64,000 nt of DNA. Origin: Falsiroseomonas bella (GTDB lineage Bacteria; Pseudomonadota; Alphaproteobacteria; Acetobacterales; Acetobacteraceae). The notes under the pieces were generated by a model. It did no database searches and was not told where the DNA came from. It worked only from the letters and a program-made list of their open reading frames with translations. The stretch is taken from the NCBI RefSeq assembly GCF_003173615.1, contig NZ_QGNA01000002.1:1-64000 (forward strand). The letters are read 5' to 3'. Below, in pieces: positions 36,283 to 44,394 of the stretch. The first letter of the stretch is position 1. Each line of letters begins with the position of its first letter. Position numbers and translations under genes: made by a program.

Positions 36283-36312
36283 GCAGCGAGGCCCCGGGGA
36301 GGTGTCGAGCCG

Positions 36313-36332
36313 CCGCACGGAGGGCCGTGCGG
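36313..36332 (-). other. Hairpin in the prs leader
   Basis: CCGCACGG and CCGTGCGG form a perfect 8-bp stem with a 4-nt loop, about 30 nt upstream of the prs start codon. It could be a leader attenuator or a terminator for the upstream lipoprotein gene, whose stop is at 36412. No U-run follows on the minus strand. Confidence 0.4.
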
Positions 36333-36411
36333 TCGCGCGATCCGATAGCAATGTGGCATCCGGGTGTCCATCGCGGCGGCGTGAGCCGGGCGCATGGCGG
36401 ACCCGACGATC

Positions 36412-37353
36412 TCAACGCGGCGGCGCTGGCGGGTTCGCCTGTGCCGGCGCCGCGGCCTGCTGCGCGGCCGGCCCCGTCCGGACGATCCCGCCGGCATTGG
36501 CGATCACGTCGCGCACCCCGCCCGAAGCCTCCTCCGCAACCACGAAGGCGACATCGGCCCAGAGCCCGTTCAGGCTCCCGGCCGGCACCTCGTTCAGTTG
36601 CAGCACGCGGCCGAGGTCGTAGCCGTCGCGGCGGGAGACGGTCCAGACGATCTCCACGCGCTGCAACCCGCGCTCCGGCGGCGTCACCGTCACCACGCCC
36701 TGCACGGCGAAGGCAGCGCCCTCGGCCGTGTCCTGCACCTGCATGCCGAGCATGGCGAGGCGCTCCGCCATGCGCGCCGTCAGGCTGCGGTTGCCGTCAC
36801 CCGGCGCGCCGCGCACCGGCTGCAGCAACACCACGGGCGGACCGGCGCCGACGGCCTGCTCGTCGCCGGTGCGGCGCAAGGAATCCGCCCGCCCGACCAT
36901 CGCGGCGATCGCCGGGGCGGCTTCGGTCGCGGCGCCGCGCAGCACATCCTCGCCGCCCTCGGCCCAATCGCGGAACGACACCGCGCGGCCGGCATGCTCG
37001 CCGAGCGCGCGCCCGTCGGCGTCGCGCAGCGCGTAGCGCGGCACGATGCGCTCGCCGTCGCGGGCGGCGGTGATGACGAGCTGCCAGTCCAGCGGCCAGG
37101 GCGTGCCCTCGATCGCGGGCACTTCCTGCGCAAGCAGCGCCTCGGCCAGCAGCCGCGAATAGGCCTCGGCGTCGGCATTGGTCAGCATCGCCCCCTCCGG
37201 CGCCGGCACCGCCAGGCGATAGGCCGGGGGCCGCGCAAGGCGCGCGCCGAGGGCGCCCGGCTGGCCGCGGAAGGGCTGCGGCAGGTCGCCGCAGCCGGCG
37301 AGCGCCGCCAGGCCGCCGAGCGCCGCGGCGAAGCGTCGCCTAGACCAGGACAC
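36412..37353 (-). CDS. Putative lipoprotein (GTG start)
   Basis: A 313-residue protein with signal MSWSRRRFAAALGGLAALAG and lipobox LAGC. The mature part starts with GDLPQPFRGQPGAL and includes the strand/helix mix AYRLAVPAPEGAML, PWPLDWQLVITAARDG and GPPVVLLQPVRGAPGDG, ending in a Pro/Ala-rich tail. No family is recognised with certainty. The GTG start overlaps the stop of an upstream 22-codon gene by 14 nt. It may be co-transcribed with pgeF upstream and prs downstream. Confidence 0.75.
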   Translation of the reverse strand: MSWSRRRFAAALGGLAALAGCGDLPQPFRGQPGALGARLARPPAYRLAVPAPEGAMLTNADAEAYSRLLAEALLAQEVPAIEGTPWPLDWQLVITAARDGERIVPRYALRDADGRALGEHAGRAVSFRDWAEGGEDVLRGAATEAAPAIAAMVGRADSLRRTGDEQAVGAGPPVVLLQPVRGAPGDGNRSLTARMAERLAMLGMQVQDTAEGAAFAVQGVVTVTPPERGLQRVEIVWTVSRRDGYDLGRVLQLNEVPAGSLNGLWADVAFVVAEEASGGVRDVIANAGGIVRTGPAAQQAAAPAQANPPAPPR

Positions 37354-37408
37354 AGGAGACCAGGAGCGTGAGGAAGATCATGATCGTGAACATGATGACG
37401 TAGGGCAA
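37340..37408 (-). CDS. Candidate 22-residue membrane microprotein (TTG start)
   Basis: A 23-codon frame starting TTG, read MPYVIMFTIMIFLTLLVSCV and two further residues. Nearly every residue is hydrophobic, as in a single transmembrane helix. GAGAGG lies exactly 7 nt upstream of the TTG, and that ribosome site has no other use because pgeF ends at 37413. Its stop overlaps the start of the lipoprotein gene in another frame, so it may couple translation of the two. Too short for homology to be judged by eye. Confidence 0.55.
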   Translation of the reverse strand: MPYVIMFTIMIFLTLLVSCVLV

Positions 37409-37412
37409 CGGC

Positions 37413-38177
37413 TCACCTCTCGGGCAGCGCGATGGCGGAGAGTTGGTGGCCGATCGGGCCCGCCCCGGCAAGCGTCGCCCGCCGATGGCTGAAGTATTTT
37501 CCTTCGTTCGCGAGCGTATCGTCCCCCACCCAGTTCGCGCTCGCCACGCCGGCTTCGCGCAGGCGCATCAGGCAATAGCCGGGCAGGTCGAACTGCCAGC
37601 GCGCCTCGCGCCGGCCGGGGGCGAGGAAGGCCTCGCCTTTGGGCGAGGCGGCGAGCAGCGCATCGCGCAGGTCGGGCCCGACCTCGTAGCTCTCCTGCGC
37701 GATGCAGGGTCCGACCGCGGCGGCGATGCGCGTGCGGGCTGCGCCGAGCGCCTCCATGGCCTCGATGGTGGCCTCGACCACGCCGGCCACGGCGCCCCGC
37801 CAGCCGGCATGGGCGGCGCCGACCACGCCGGCATCGGCATCTGCGAAGAGGATCGGCGCGCAATCGCCGGTGACGATGCCGAGCAGCATTCCCGGCCGGT
37901 CCGTCACCATCGCATCGGCCGGCGGCCGGTCGGTCTCCGGCCAGGCCTCGCGCAGCGTCGCCACCGCGACGCCATGCACCTGCGTCAGCCCCACCAGGCG
38001 ATCGGGCCCGAGGCCGAGCGCATCGGCGGCGCGGCGGCGGTTCTCCCGAACCGCGTCGGCGTCGTCGCGGCCGGAAAGGGAGCAGTTGAGGCTGGCGAAG
38101 CGCCCGGCGGAGACGCCGCCCTCGCGCGTGAAGAAGCCGTGCGGCACGGGGAGCGCGGCGGTCAGGAAGGGCGGCAT
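37413..38177 (-). CDS. pgeF: Multicopper-oxidase-like/PgeF family protein (YfiH, purine nucleoside phosphorylase-like)
   Basis: 254 residues. The family's metal-binding residues are seen in LTQVHG (His), TGDCAPILF (Cys) and GAAHAGWRGAVAGVVE (His). Members of this family were first called laccase-like and later shown to act on nucleosides or to correct peptidoglycan misincorporation (PgeF, formerly YfiH). Start MPPFLTAALPVPHGFFTREG. It overlaps the methyltransferase stop by 1 nt (TGATG), forming a likely lgt-methyltransferase-pgeF operon. Confidence 0.9.
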   Translation of the reverse strand: MPPFLTAALPVPHGFFTREGGVSAGRFASLNCSLSGRDDADAVRENRRRAADALGLGPDRLVGLTQVHGVAVATLREAWPETDRPPADAMVTDRPGMLLGIVTGDCAPILFADADAGVVGAAHAGWRGAVAGVVEATIEAMEALGAARTRIAAAVGPCIAQESYEVGPDLRDALLAASPKGEAFLAPGRREARWQFDLPGYCLMRLREAGVASANWVGDDTLANEGKYFSHRRATLAGAGPIGHQLSAIALPER

Positions 38178-39187
38178 CACGATTCCTCGAATCCGGGCGG
38201 CGGCGCGAGACGGGAATCGCAGAGCGCAAGCACCTTGAACAGCCGCCCCATGGCTTCCGGTGCCACCAGGCGCTCGGCGCCCGAGAGGATCTCGCCGGCC
38301 AGCCGCGGCCGCGCCTGCGCCAGCATGGCCGCGCGCGTCATCAGGCCGAGCCGCTGGAGGAACAGCCCTTGGGGCAGAGGTCCCAAGGCGGCCGCACCCG
38401 CCGCGCGCGCGGCCTCGGCCAGGGCGGGGAAATCCACATGCGCCGTCAGGTCGCGCGCGCCCGGCTCGGCCAGCGGATCGAGGCCGGTGCGGTGCGCCTG
38501 CATCGCCTGCAGCGTGTCGCCGAACGCCGGGGCGGCCGGGCCGTAATCCACCAGCAGCGCCGCGCCGCCCTGCGCGGCCAGCCGGCCGGCAAGCGCCGCG
38601 ACGAAGGCGAAGGCGGGTTCGCTGACCTCCTTCATCGCACCCTCGGGCGCCGCCGCCGGCAGGGCAGGGGCGGCCTCCGCCGGCCGCTCCACGAATGCGC
38701 CGTCCTGCACCCAGCGCTCCATCCACGCCCCGCCGCGACGGACGAATTGCCGGATCGGCAGGGCGTCGAGGAACTCGTTGGCCAGCAGCAGCAGCGGTCC
38801 GGGAGGCAGGGTGGCGATGTCGTCATGCCAGGCGGCGACGGCGCCGCCGAGCAGCCGCGCCTGCGCGTCGCGCAGCGACGGCGACTGCTCCACCAGATGC
38901 ACCTGCGCCGCGGCGTGGAAGGCGGGCGCGGCCTGGCCCACCGCGCGCAGCGCATCGCCCATCAATGTCCCGCGCCCAGGGCCGCATTCGGCAAGGATCA
39001 CCGGGTCGGGCCGGCCCATGCGCTCCCACAGCACGGCGCACCAGGCGCCGAGCACCTCGCCGAAGGCCTGGGAGATCTCCGGGGCGGTGGTGAAGTCCCC
39101 CGTGCGCCCGAAAGGCTGTGCCTGCCGCGCGTAATACCCCGCGACGGCCCGCGCCATGAACCGGTCGAGCCGTTCTGCCTCAGCCAA
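38177..39187 (-). CDS. SAM-dependent methyltransferase, MidA/NDUFAF7-like
   Basis: 336 residues. The family's opening GDFTTAPEISQAFGEVLGAW, the SAM loop ILAECGPGRGTLMGDALRA and the LLLLANEFLDALPIRQF motif match the NDUFAF7/MidA family, which in mitochondria methylates an arginine of a complex I subunit. The bacterial substrate is not established. It overlaps lgt by 8 nt upstream and pgeF by 1 nt downstream; lgt next to this gene is a frequent alphaproteobacterial arrangement. Confidence 0.9.
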   Translation of the reverse strand: MAEAERLDRFMARAVAGYYARQAQPFGRTGDFTTAPEISQAFGEVLGAWCAVLWERMGRPDPVILAECGPGRGTLMGDALRAVGQAAPAFHAAAQVHLVEQSPSLRDAQARLLGGAVAAWHDDIATLPPGPLLLLANEFLDALPIRQFVRRGGAWMERWVQDGAFVERPAEAAPALPAAAPEGAMKEVSEPAFAFVAALAGRLAAQGGAALLVDYGPAAPAFGDTLQAMQAHRTGLDPLAEPGARDLTAHVDFPALAEAARAAGAAALGPLPQGLFLQRLGLMTRAAMLAQARPRLAGEILSGAERLVAPEAMGRLFKVLALCDSRLAPPPGFEES

Positions 39188-39995
39188 CCGCTTCGGACCG
39201 TGCCGGCCGGGACCTCGCCCGCAGGATCAGCCAGGCGCCGGCGGCGATCATCGGCAGCGACAGCAACTGCCCCATCGTGATCCCGGCGAAGAGGAAGCCG
39301 AGATGCGCATCCGGCTGGCGGAAGATCTCGCCCACCAGCCGCGCCACGCCATAGCCCACCAGGAACACACCGCTGAGCAGGCCGGGCCGGGCGCGGATCG
39401 CCGGGATGCGCACCAGCACCATCAGCAGCGTGAACAGGCAGATGCCTTCGAGGAAGGCCTGGTAGAGCTGGCTCGGATGCCGCGGCTCGGGCCCGCCATG
39501 CGGGAAGACCATCGCCCAGGGCACGTCGCTGACGCGCCCCCACAGCTCGCCATTCGCGAAATTCGCCAGCCGCCCGAGGAAAAGCCCGATCGGCACCACC
39601 GTCACCACCCGGTCGGCCAGCAGGAAGGGGTCCAACCCGCGCCGCCGGGTGAACCAGAGCAATGCGATGACCACGCCCAGCATGCCGCCATGGAAGGACA
39701 TGCCGCCATGCCAGACATACAGCGCCTCCCAGGGCGCGGTGATGTAGTAGCCGGGGCGGTAGAACAGCACGTAGCCCAGCCGCCCGCCGAGGATGATGCC
39801 GAGCGTGATCCAGGTGACGGCGTCGTCCACCTCCTCCCGCGTGGCGGCCGCGGGCGGCAGCGCGCAGAGCCGCCGCGCCAGCCACCAGCCCAGCACGATG
39901 CCGCCGATATAGGCCAGCGCATACCAGCGCAGCTGGAAGGGGCCGATCTCCAGCGCGACCGGGTCGATGGCGGGGAAGGCGATGACCGGCAGCAT
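39180..39995 (-). CDS. lgt: Prolipoprotein diacylglyceryl transferase
   Basis: Transfers diacylglycerol from phosphatidylglycerol to the lipobox cysteine of prolipoproteins. 271 residues with seven predicted spans. The Lgt signature GRLANFANGELWGR and the HGGMSFHGGMLG loop are present, as is the conserved RHPSQLYQAFLEG. It is required by the several lipoproteins in this window. It starts 6 nt after the hldD stop. Confidence 0.97.
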   Translation of the reverse strand: MLPVIAFPAIDPVALEIGPFQLRWYALAYIGGIVLGWWLARRLCALPPAAATREEVDDAVTWITLGIILGGRLGYVLFYRPGYYITAPWEALYVWHGGMSFHGGMLGVVIALLWFTRRRGLDPFLLADRVVTVVPIGLFLGRLANFANGELWGRVSDVPWAMVFPHGGPEPRHPSQLYQAFLEGICLFTLLMVLVRIPAIRARPGLLSGVFLVGYGVARLVGEIFRQPDAHLGFLFAGITMGQLLSLPMIAAGAWLILRARSRPARSEAVG

Positions 39996-40001
39996 GGCGC
40001 G

Positions 40002-40994
40002 TCAGCGATGCGGATCGGGCTGCATCAGGAAGTCGCGGACATAGCGCCCGACGCCTTCCTCCAGCGGGATGGTCTCGCGGTCATAGCCCGCGGCGCGCAG
40101 CCGGCCGAGCGGCGCCTCGGTGAAATACTGGTACTTGCCGCGCAGGTCGGCGGGCATGTCCACATACTCGATGTCGTCGTTGCGCCCCATCGCCGCGAAC
40201 ATCGCCCGCACCAGGTCGCGGAAGCTGCGCGCCCGGCCGGAGCCGACATTGAACAGGCCGCTGACGTCCGGGTTCTCCAGCAGCCAGAGCATCACCGCGA
40301 CGCAATCGTCCACATGCACGAAGTCGCGCATCTGCTCGCCATCGGCGATGCCCGGCCGGTCGGAGCGGAACAGCCGGGCCGGCGCGCCGCCCTGCACCTC
40401 GTTGAACTTGTGGAACACCACCGAGGCCATGCGGCCCTTGTGGTACTCGTTCGGGCCATAGACGTTGAAGAAGCGCAGCCCCGCCCATTGCGGCGGGCTC
40501 GGCGTGCCGCGCTCCAGCATGTCCGCCACGCGCCGGTCGAAGGCGAGCTTCGACCAGCCGTAGAGGTTGAGCGGCCTGAGCGCCGCCAGCGCGGCGGGGG
40601 AGAGGTCGTCCTCGAAGCCGAGCGTGCCGTCGCCATAGGTCGCGGCGGAGGAGGCGTAGATGAAGGGCACCTGCCGCTCCGCGCAGGCGGCCCAGAGCCA
40701 GAGGGGAAGGGTGATGTTGGTCGCCGCCACCAGGTCGCCGTCGGTCGCCGTGGTGGCGCTGATCGCGCCCATGTGCAGCACCGCCTCGATGTCGCCGGCG
40801 GCGTGCATGAAATCCTCGAGCTCCTCGGGCGGCAGGATGCCGGCGATGCCGTGCCTGGCCAGGTTGCGCCATTTCTCGCGCCCGGGCGCGCCTTCGCGCA
40901 GCCGGTCCACCACCATCACCTCGGCCCCCCGGGCGGCGAGGGCGGCAACAAGATTTGACCCGATGAAACCGGCGCCGCCGGTCACGAGATACAT
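40002..40994 (-). CDS. hldD: ADP-L-glycero-D-manno-heptose 6-epimerase
   Basis: Epimerises ADP-D,D-heptose to the L,D form used in the lipopolysaccharide inner core. 330 residues: the nucleotide motif MYLVTGGAGFIGSNLVAALA, the catalytic Ser region YASSAATYGDG, Tyr-x3-Lys in LYGWSK, and FFNVYGPNEYHKGRMASV, characteristic of HldD. The start was set at the first Met of this motif; the open frame extends upstream without family similarity. It indicates a heptose-containing lipopolysaccharide core. Confidence 0.94.
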   Translation of the reverse strand: MYLVTGGAGFIGSNLVAALAARGAEVMVVDRLREGAPGREKWRNLARHGIAGILPPEELEDFMHAAGDIEAVLHMGAISATTATDGDLVAATNITLPLWLWAACAERQVPFIYASSAATYGDGTLGFEDDLSPAALAALRPLNLYGWSKLAFDRRVADMLERGTPSPPQWAGLRFFNVYGPNEYHKGRMASVVFHKFNEVQGGAPARLFRSDRPGIADGEQMRDFVHVDDCVAVMLWLLENPDVSGLFNVGSGRARSFRDLVRAMFAAMGRNDDIEYVDMPADLRGKYQYFTEAPLGRLRAAGYDRETIPLEEGVGRYVRDFLMQPDPHR

Positions 40995-41148
40995 CGGCAG
41001 GCGATCCGTTCCCTGTGCAGGCTGCGTTCGCGGCGCAGGGGAGCTAAGCAGGCCGCCATGCGCCGACACGGCGGGGTATAGGGCTGGGCATCGCGGGCGC
41101 ACAAGCAGCGGCCCCGGCACAGGCCCGGCACAGGAAGGAGAGGGTTCG

Positions 41149-41472
41149 ATGGCGAATGGCAGCGAAGGCAGCGAGGGCCGCGGCGGCAAGCGCGGCCTTT
41201 TCGACGACCTGGCCGGCATGGCGGGCGGCGCCTTTTCGGTGATGGCGGCGATGCGCACCGAGGTCGAGGCGATGGCCAAGGCCCAGACCGAGGCCATGGT
41301 GCAGCGGCTCGACCTGGTCCGGCGGGAGGATCTGGACGCCGCGCTGGAAGTCGCCCGCCGCGCCCGCGAGCAGGCGGAGGCGCTGGCCCATCGAGTCTCC
41401 GAGCTGGAGGCACGGGTCGCCGCGCTGGAAGCGCCGCGAGAGGATGCGTCGGTTCCTGACGACATGCCGTGA
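41149..41472 (+). CDS. ubiK: Ubiquinone biosynthesis accessory factor UbiK (BMFP family)
   Basis: 107 residues, start set by GGAGAGGG. The N-terminal amphipathic part GLFDDLAGMAGGAFSVMAAM and the C-terminal coiled coil VRREDLDAALEVARRAREQA with AHRVSELEARVAALE match the BMFP/UbiK family, which supports aerobic ubiquinone synthesis and can aid membrane fusion in vitro. It is divergent from hldD. Confidence 0.85.
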   Translation: MANGSEGSEGRGGKRGLFDDLAGMAGGAFSVMAAMRTEVEAMAKAQTEAMVQRLDLVRREDLDAALEVARRAREQAEALAHRVSELEARVAALEAPREDASVPDDMP

Positions 41473-41476
41473 AGGG

Positions 41477-41545
41477 TTGTCCACAAGCATCTGGTTGTTA
41501 ACACAAAACCGACTCTTGCAGCGCAGTTTGGGGGGTGCGTAGTCT
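41477..41545 (+). promoter_or_regulatory. Promoter region of the YbjN gene with a DnaA-box-like site
   Basis: TTGTCCACA at 41477-41485 differs from the E. coli DnaA consensus TTATCCACA by one base. Downstream, TTGCAG (41516-41521) and TAGTCT (41540-41545) are spaced 18 nt, an acceptable sigma-70 promoter about 125 nt before the YbjN start. Confidence 0.4.
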
Positions 41546-41669
41546 ACCTGTAGTGGCGATTCGGGGTGGGGAGCCCCAACACCTCGGTGCCCACCCGGGC
41601 ATCGGGAACCCTTTCGGGAGACGCGGCGGGTCCTCCGCCGCGGATCCGCCCGGGCGAAGGAGGTGCCGC

Positions 41670-42176
41670 ATGTCTGCCTATCTTGCCCATGAGACCCATG
41701 AGCGCGCCGGCAACCCGCTCGACATCATCGAGCAGATCATCGCCTCCAACGAATGGGCCTTCGAGCGTCGGAACGACGCCGAGATGGCCGCCGAGGCGCC
41801 GGGCAAATGGTGCGACTACGGCCTCTACTTCTCGTGGTCGCATGAGATCAGCGCCATGCACTTCTCCTGCGCCTTCGACCTGAAGGTGCCGCCTGAGAAG
41901 CGGGAGAAGCTGTTCGAGCTGCTGGCCATGGCCAACGAGAAGCTCTGGATCGGCCATTTCGGCATCGACAGCGACGACGGCGTGCCGGTGTTCCGCCACT
42001 CCGTACTGCTGCGCGGCGCCCCGGGCGCTTCCGCCGAGAGCCTGGAAGACATGGTGGACATCGCGCTGACCGAGTGCGAGCGCTTCTTCCCGGCCTTCCA
42101 GTTCGTCCTCTGGGGCGGCAAGTCCCCGGCCGAGGCGCTGCAGGCCGCGATGCTGGACTGCGTCGGCGAGGCCTGA
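41670..42176 (+). CDS. YbjN-domain protein
   Basis: 168 residues, with a perfect AAGGAGG ribosome site. Begins MSAYLAHETHERAGNPLDII; the domain core has WCDYGLYFSWSHEISAMHFS and EKLFELLAMANEKLWIGHFG, ending ALTECERFFPAFQFVLWGGK. YbjN proteins are cytoplasmic, of the type III secretion chaperone-like fold, and affect stress tolerance in E. coli; the mechanism is unclear. It is followed by proC at 66 nt, probably co-transcribed. Confidence 0.88.
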   Translation: MSAYLAHETHERAGNPLDIIEQIIASNEWAFERRNDAEMAAEAPGKWCDYGLYFSWSHEISAMHFSCAFDLKVPPEKREKLFELLAMANEKLWIGHFGIDSDDGVPVFRHSVLLRGAPGASAESLEDMVDIALTECERFFPAFQFVLWGGKSPAEALQAAMLDCVGEA

Positions 42177-42242
42177 CGGCTTGCCACGCGCCGTCATGGC
42201 GGAGTCTTGCCTCCCGCCGACAGGGCGGCGAGGTTTGCCGCC

Positions 42243-43043
42243 ATGACGGACACGCTTCCCCCCCTTCTCCTCGTCGGCTGCGGCAAGATGGGCGGCGCCA
42301 TGCTCGCCGGCTGGCGCGAGCGCGGACTGTCCCAGGCCGTGGTGGTGGACCCCTTCCTGGCGGAGGCGCCGCAGGGCGCGACGCTGGTGAAGGACGCTGC
42401 CGCGATCCCCGCCGGCTTCGCCCCGGCCGCCGTCGTGCTCGCGATCAAGCCGCAGGAGGCGGCCGCGACCCTGCCGCTCTATGCCCGCTTCGCCGGTGGC
42501 GCCGTCTTCGCCTCCGTCATGGCGGGCAAGACCATCGCGGGCATGCGCGGCCTGCTCGGCGGCGGGGCGGCGGTGGTGCGGGCCATGCCCAACACCCCGG
42601 CCGCCGTCGGCCGCGGCTTCACCGTCGCCTGCGCCGGGCCGGGCGTCTCGGCGGCGCAGCGCACGCTGGCCGACACGCTGCTCGGCGCCAGCGGCGAGAT
42701 CGCCTGGGTCGAGGAGGAAGGGCTGCTCGACCCCGTCACCGCCGTCTCCGGCGGCGGCCCGGCCTATGTCTTCCTGCTGGCCGAATTGCTGGAGCAGGCG
42801 GCGATCGAGCAGGGCATCCCGGCCGAGCTCGCCCGCCGCATGGCGCGCGCGACGGTCGCGGGTTCCGGCGCGCTGCTCGCCGCCAGCACCGAGGAGGCGG
42901 CGCAGCTGCGGAAGAACGTGACCAGCCCCAAGGGCACCACGGAACGGGCGCTCGCCGTGATGATGGACCCGGCGGCCTGGCCGGACACCATCTCCCGCGC
43001 CATCGCCGCCGCCACGGCGCGCTCGCGCGAGCTTGCCGGCTAG
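42243..43043 (+). CDS. proC: Pyrroline-5-carboxylate reductase
   Basis: Last step of proline synthesis (NAD(P)H-dependent). 266 residues. The Rossmann motif is LLLVGCGKMGGAMLAGW, the conserved central motif is VVRAMPNTPAAVGRG, and the signature near the C-terminus spans DPVTAVSGGGPAYVFLLAEL and TSPKGTTERAL. An upstream in-frame ATG at 42207 exists, but the Rossmann fold starts near MTDTLPPLL. Confidence 0.96.
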   Translation: MTDTLPPLLLVGCGKMGGAMLAGWRERGLSQAVVVDPFLAEAPQGATLVKDAAAIPAGFAPAAVVLAIKPQEAAATLPLYARFAGGAVFASVMAGKTIAGMRGLLGGGAAVVRAMPNTPAAVGRGFTVACAGPGVSAAQRTLADTLLGASGEIAWVEEEGLLDPVTAVSGGGPAYVFLLAELLEQAAIEQGIPAELARRMARATVAGSGALLAASTEEAAQLRKNVTSPKGTTERALAVMMDPAAWPDTISRAIAAATARSRELAG

Positions 43044-43067
43044 CCGGCGCATCCCCACCATTCCGCC

Positions 43068-43679
43068 ATGGACACCGCCGCCCCCGCCGACACCGCACTG
43101 GCTGAAGCCCTGTTCCGGGTGATCGCCGCGCATGGCTGGCGCGGGGTGACGCCCGGCCGGCTTTCCGCCGAATCGGGGCTTTCGGGTGGGGCGCTGGTGC
43201 GGCGCTTTCCGTCCCGCCTCGGCCTGCTGCGGCTCTGGGCCGATGTGGTGATGGAGCAGGTGGAGCAGGGCACCGTCCCCGGCCAGGGCGGCACGCCGCG
43301 CGACCGGCTGTTCGACGTGCTGATGCGCGGCCTCGATGCGCTGGCGCCCTACCGGGCAGGGCTCACGCGGCTGATGCGGGAGATGTACACGGACGCCGTG
43401 CTCTACGGCGCCATCGCGCCGCTGTTCCAGCGCAGCATGGAGCGCATGCTGGACGCCGCCGAGATCGAGAGCGGCGGCCTCAAGGGGCGGCTGCGCGCGG
43501 CCGGCCTGACGCTGGTCTGGATCCGCGTGGTCAATGCCTGGTCCAAGGACGAGACGGAGGAGCTCGGCCCCACCATGGCCACCCTCGACCGTGCGCTGGA
43601 ACGGGCGGAGCAGGCGGCGCGCAGCTTTGGCCTCGCCGGCGGCGACCTTGCCCCACCGGCCATGGACACGCCCGCCTGA
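43068..43679 (+). CDS. TetR-family transcriptional regulator
   Basis: 203 residues. The N-terminal helix-turn-helix reads HGWRGVTPGRLSAESGLSGG then ALVRRFPSRLGLLRLWAD. The C-terminal ligand-binding half is helical (RAGLTRLMREMYTDAVLYGA). The start is 24 nt after proC. Its position before a phasin gene suggests control of storage-granule genes, but TetR members are too varied to say. Confidence 0.85.
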   Translation: MDTAAPADTALAEALFRVIAAHGWRGVTPGRLSAESGLSGGALVRRFPSRLGLLRLWADVVMEQVEQGTVPGQGGTPRDRLFDVLMRGLDALAPYRAGLTRLMREMYTDAVLYGAIAPLFQRSMERMLDAAEIESGGLKGRLRAAGLTLVWIRVVNAWSKDETEELGPTMATLDRALERAEQAARSFGLAGGDLAPPAMDTPA

Positions 43680-43747
43680 TCCACGCCGCGCTTCTGCCGG
43701 AGCGCGCGGCCGGGTAGGATCATCGCGAAGCAAGGGGAGTTGCCGCA

Positions 43748-44182
43748 ATGTCCGACCGCTTTCCGGTCAAGCCCGAAGACGTGATGAAGATGTTCGCCGA
43801 GTTCCGGCTGCCGCATTTCGCCGACCTCGAGAGCCTGGCGCAGGCGCAGCGCCGCAACCTCGAGGCCCTGTCGGCCGCCAACAAGGTGGCGCTGGAGGGC
43901 GCCCAGGCCGTCGCGCGCCGCCACATGGAGATCGTGCAGTCCGCCATGGGCGAGATGACCGAGGCCATGCGCAGCATGGGCGGCACCGAGAACCCGCAGG
44001 AGCGCGCCGCGCGCCAGGCGGAACTGCTCAAGGCCGGCTATGAGCGGGCCGTCGGCAACATGAAGGAGGTCGCCGACCTCATCCAGAAGTCCAACAGCGA
44101 GGCGCTGGCCCTGCTGAACAAGCGCTTCGCCGAGGCGATGGACGAGATCAAGCAGATGGCGGCCAAGGCCGGGCAGGGCTGA
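43748..44182 (+). CDS. Phasin-family protein
   Basis: 144 residues, all helix: SLAQAQRRNLEALSAANKVA followed by LEGAQAVARRHMEIVQSAMG and a heptad-rich region to AMDEIKQMAAKAGQG. This Gln-Asn-Ala pattern is diagnostic of phasins that coat polyhydroxyalkanoate granules. No PHA synthase is in the window. A strong terminator overlaps its last codons. Confidence 0.9.
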   Translation: MSDRFPVKPEDVMKMFAEFRLPHFADLESLAQAQRRNLEALSAANKVALEGAQAVARRHMEIVQSAMGEMTEAMRSMGGTENPQERAARQAELLKAGYERAVGNMKEVADLIQKSNSEALALLNKRFAEAMDEIKQMAAKAGQG

Positions 44183-44201
44183 CGCCCCGCCCGGCCTTTT
44201 T
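44167..44201 (+). terminator. Rho-independent terminator overlapping the phasin stop codon
   Basis: GGCCGGGC and GCCCGGCC pair (44167-44174 with 44189-44196), continued by GGGC and GCCC after one A-C mismatch, with loop TGAC, followed by TTTTT. The loop contains the phasin stop TGA, so the terminator begins inside the coding sequence. Confidence 0.9.
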
Positions 44202-44247
44202 GTGTGCGACGTGCTGACGCCCCGCCCGGCCTTTTTGTGTGCGACGT
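44178..44247 (+). repeat. Perfect 35-bp tandem duplication of the terminator 3' half
   Basis: Two identical 35-bp copies (44178-44212 and 44213-44247), each carrying the 3' stem arm CGCCCGGCC-type sequence, the T-run and GTGTGCGACGT; a third, partial copy begins at 44248. The second copy lacks its 5' stem arm and cannot form the same hairpin locally. Confidence 0.95.
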
Positions 44248-44276
44248 GCTGACGCACGTCGCCCTCAGTCGCCGGC

Positions 44277-44330
44277 GCGGCTCCGCCGCTTGGCTGCGCC
44301 ACACCGGTGGCGGGCCGCATTCGCGGCCTC
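44277..44330 (-). repeat. Structured intergenic element, copy C
   Basis: On the minus strand: GAGG (44330-44327) leading into GGCCGC/GAAT/GCGGCC (44328-44313), then an extra hairpin GCCAC/CGGT/GTGGC, then AGCCAA and GCGGC/GGA/GCCGC (44289-44277). It lies between the convergent phasin and histidine kinase genes. Same family as the elements at 35.3 and 58.3 kb. Confidence 0.6.
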
Positions 44331-44394
44331 GGCGCCCTCCGGTCGCCGCTGGCCACGTCACGTCGCGGCTTGGCGTTCCTGCAGGCTGGCCCCT

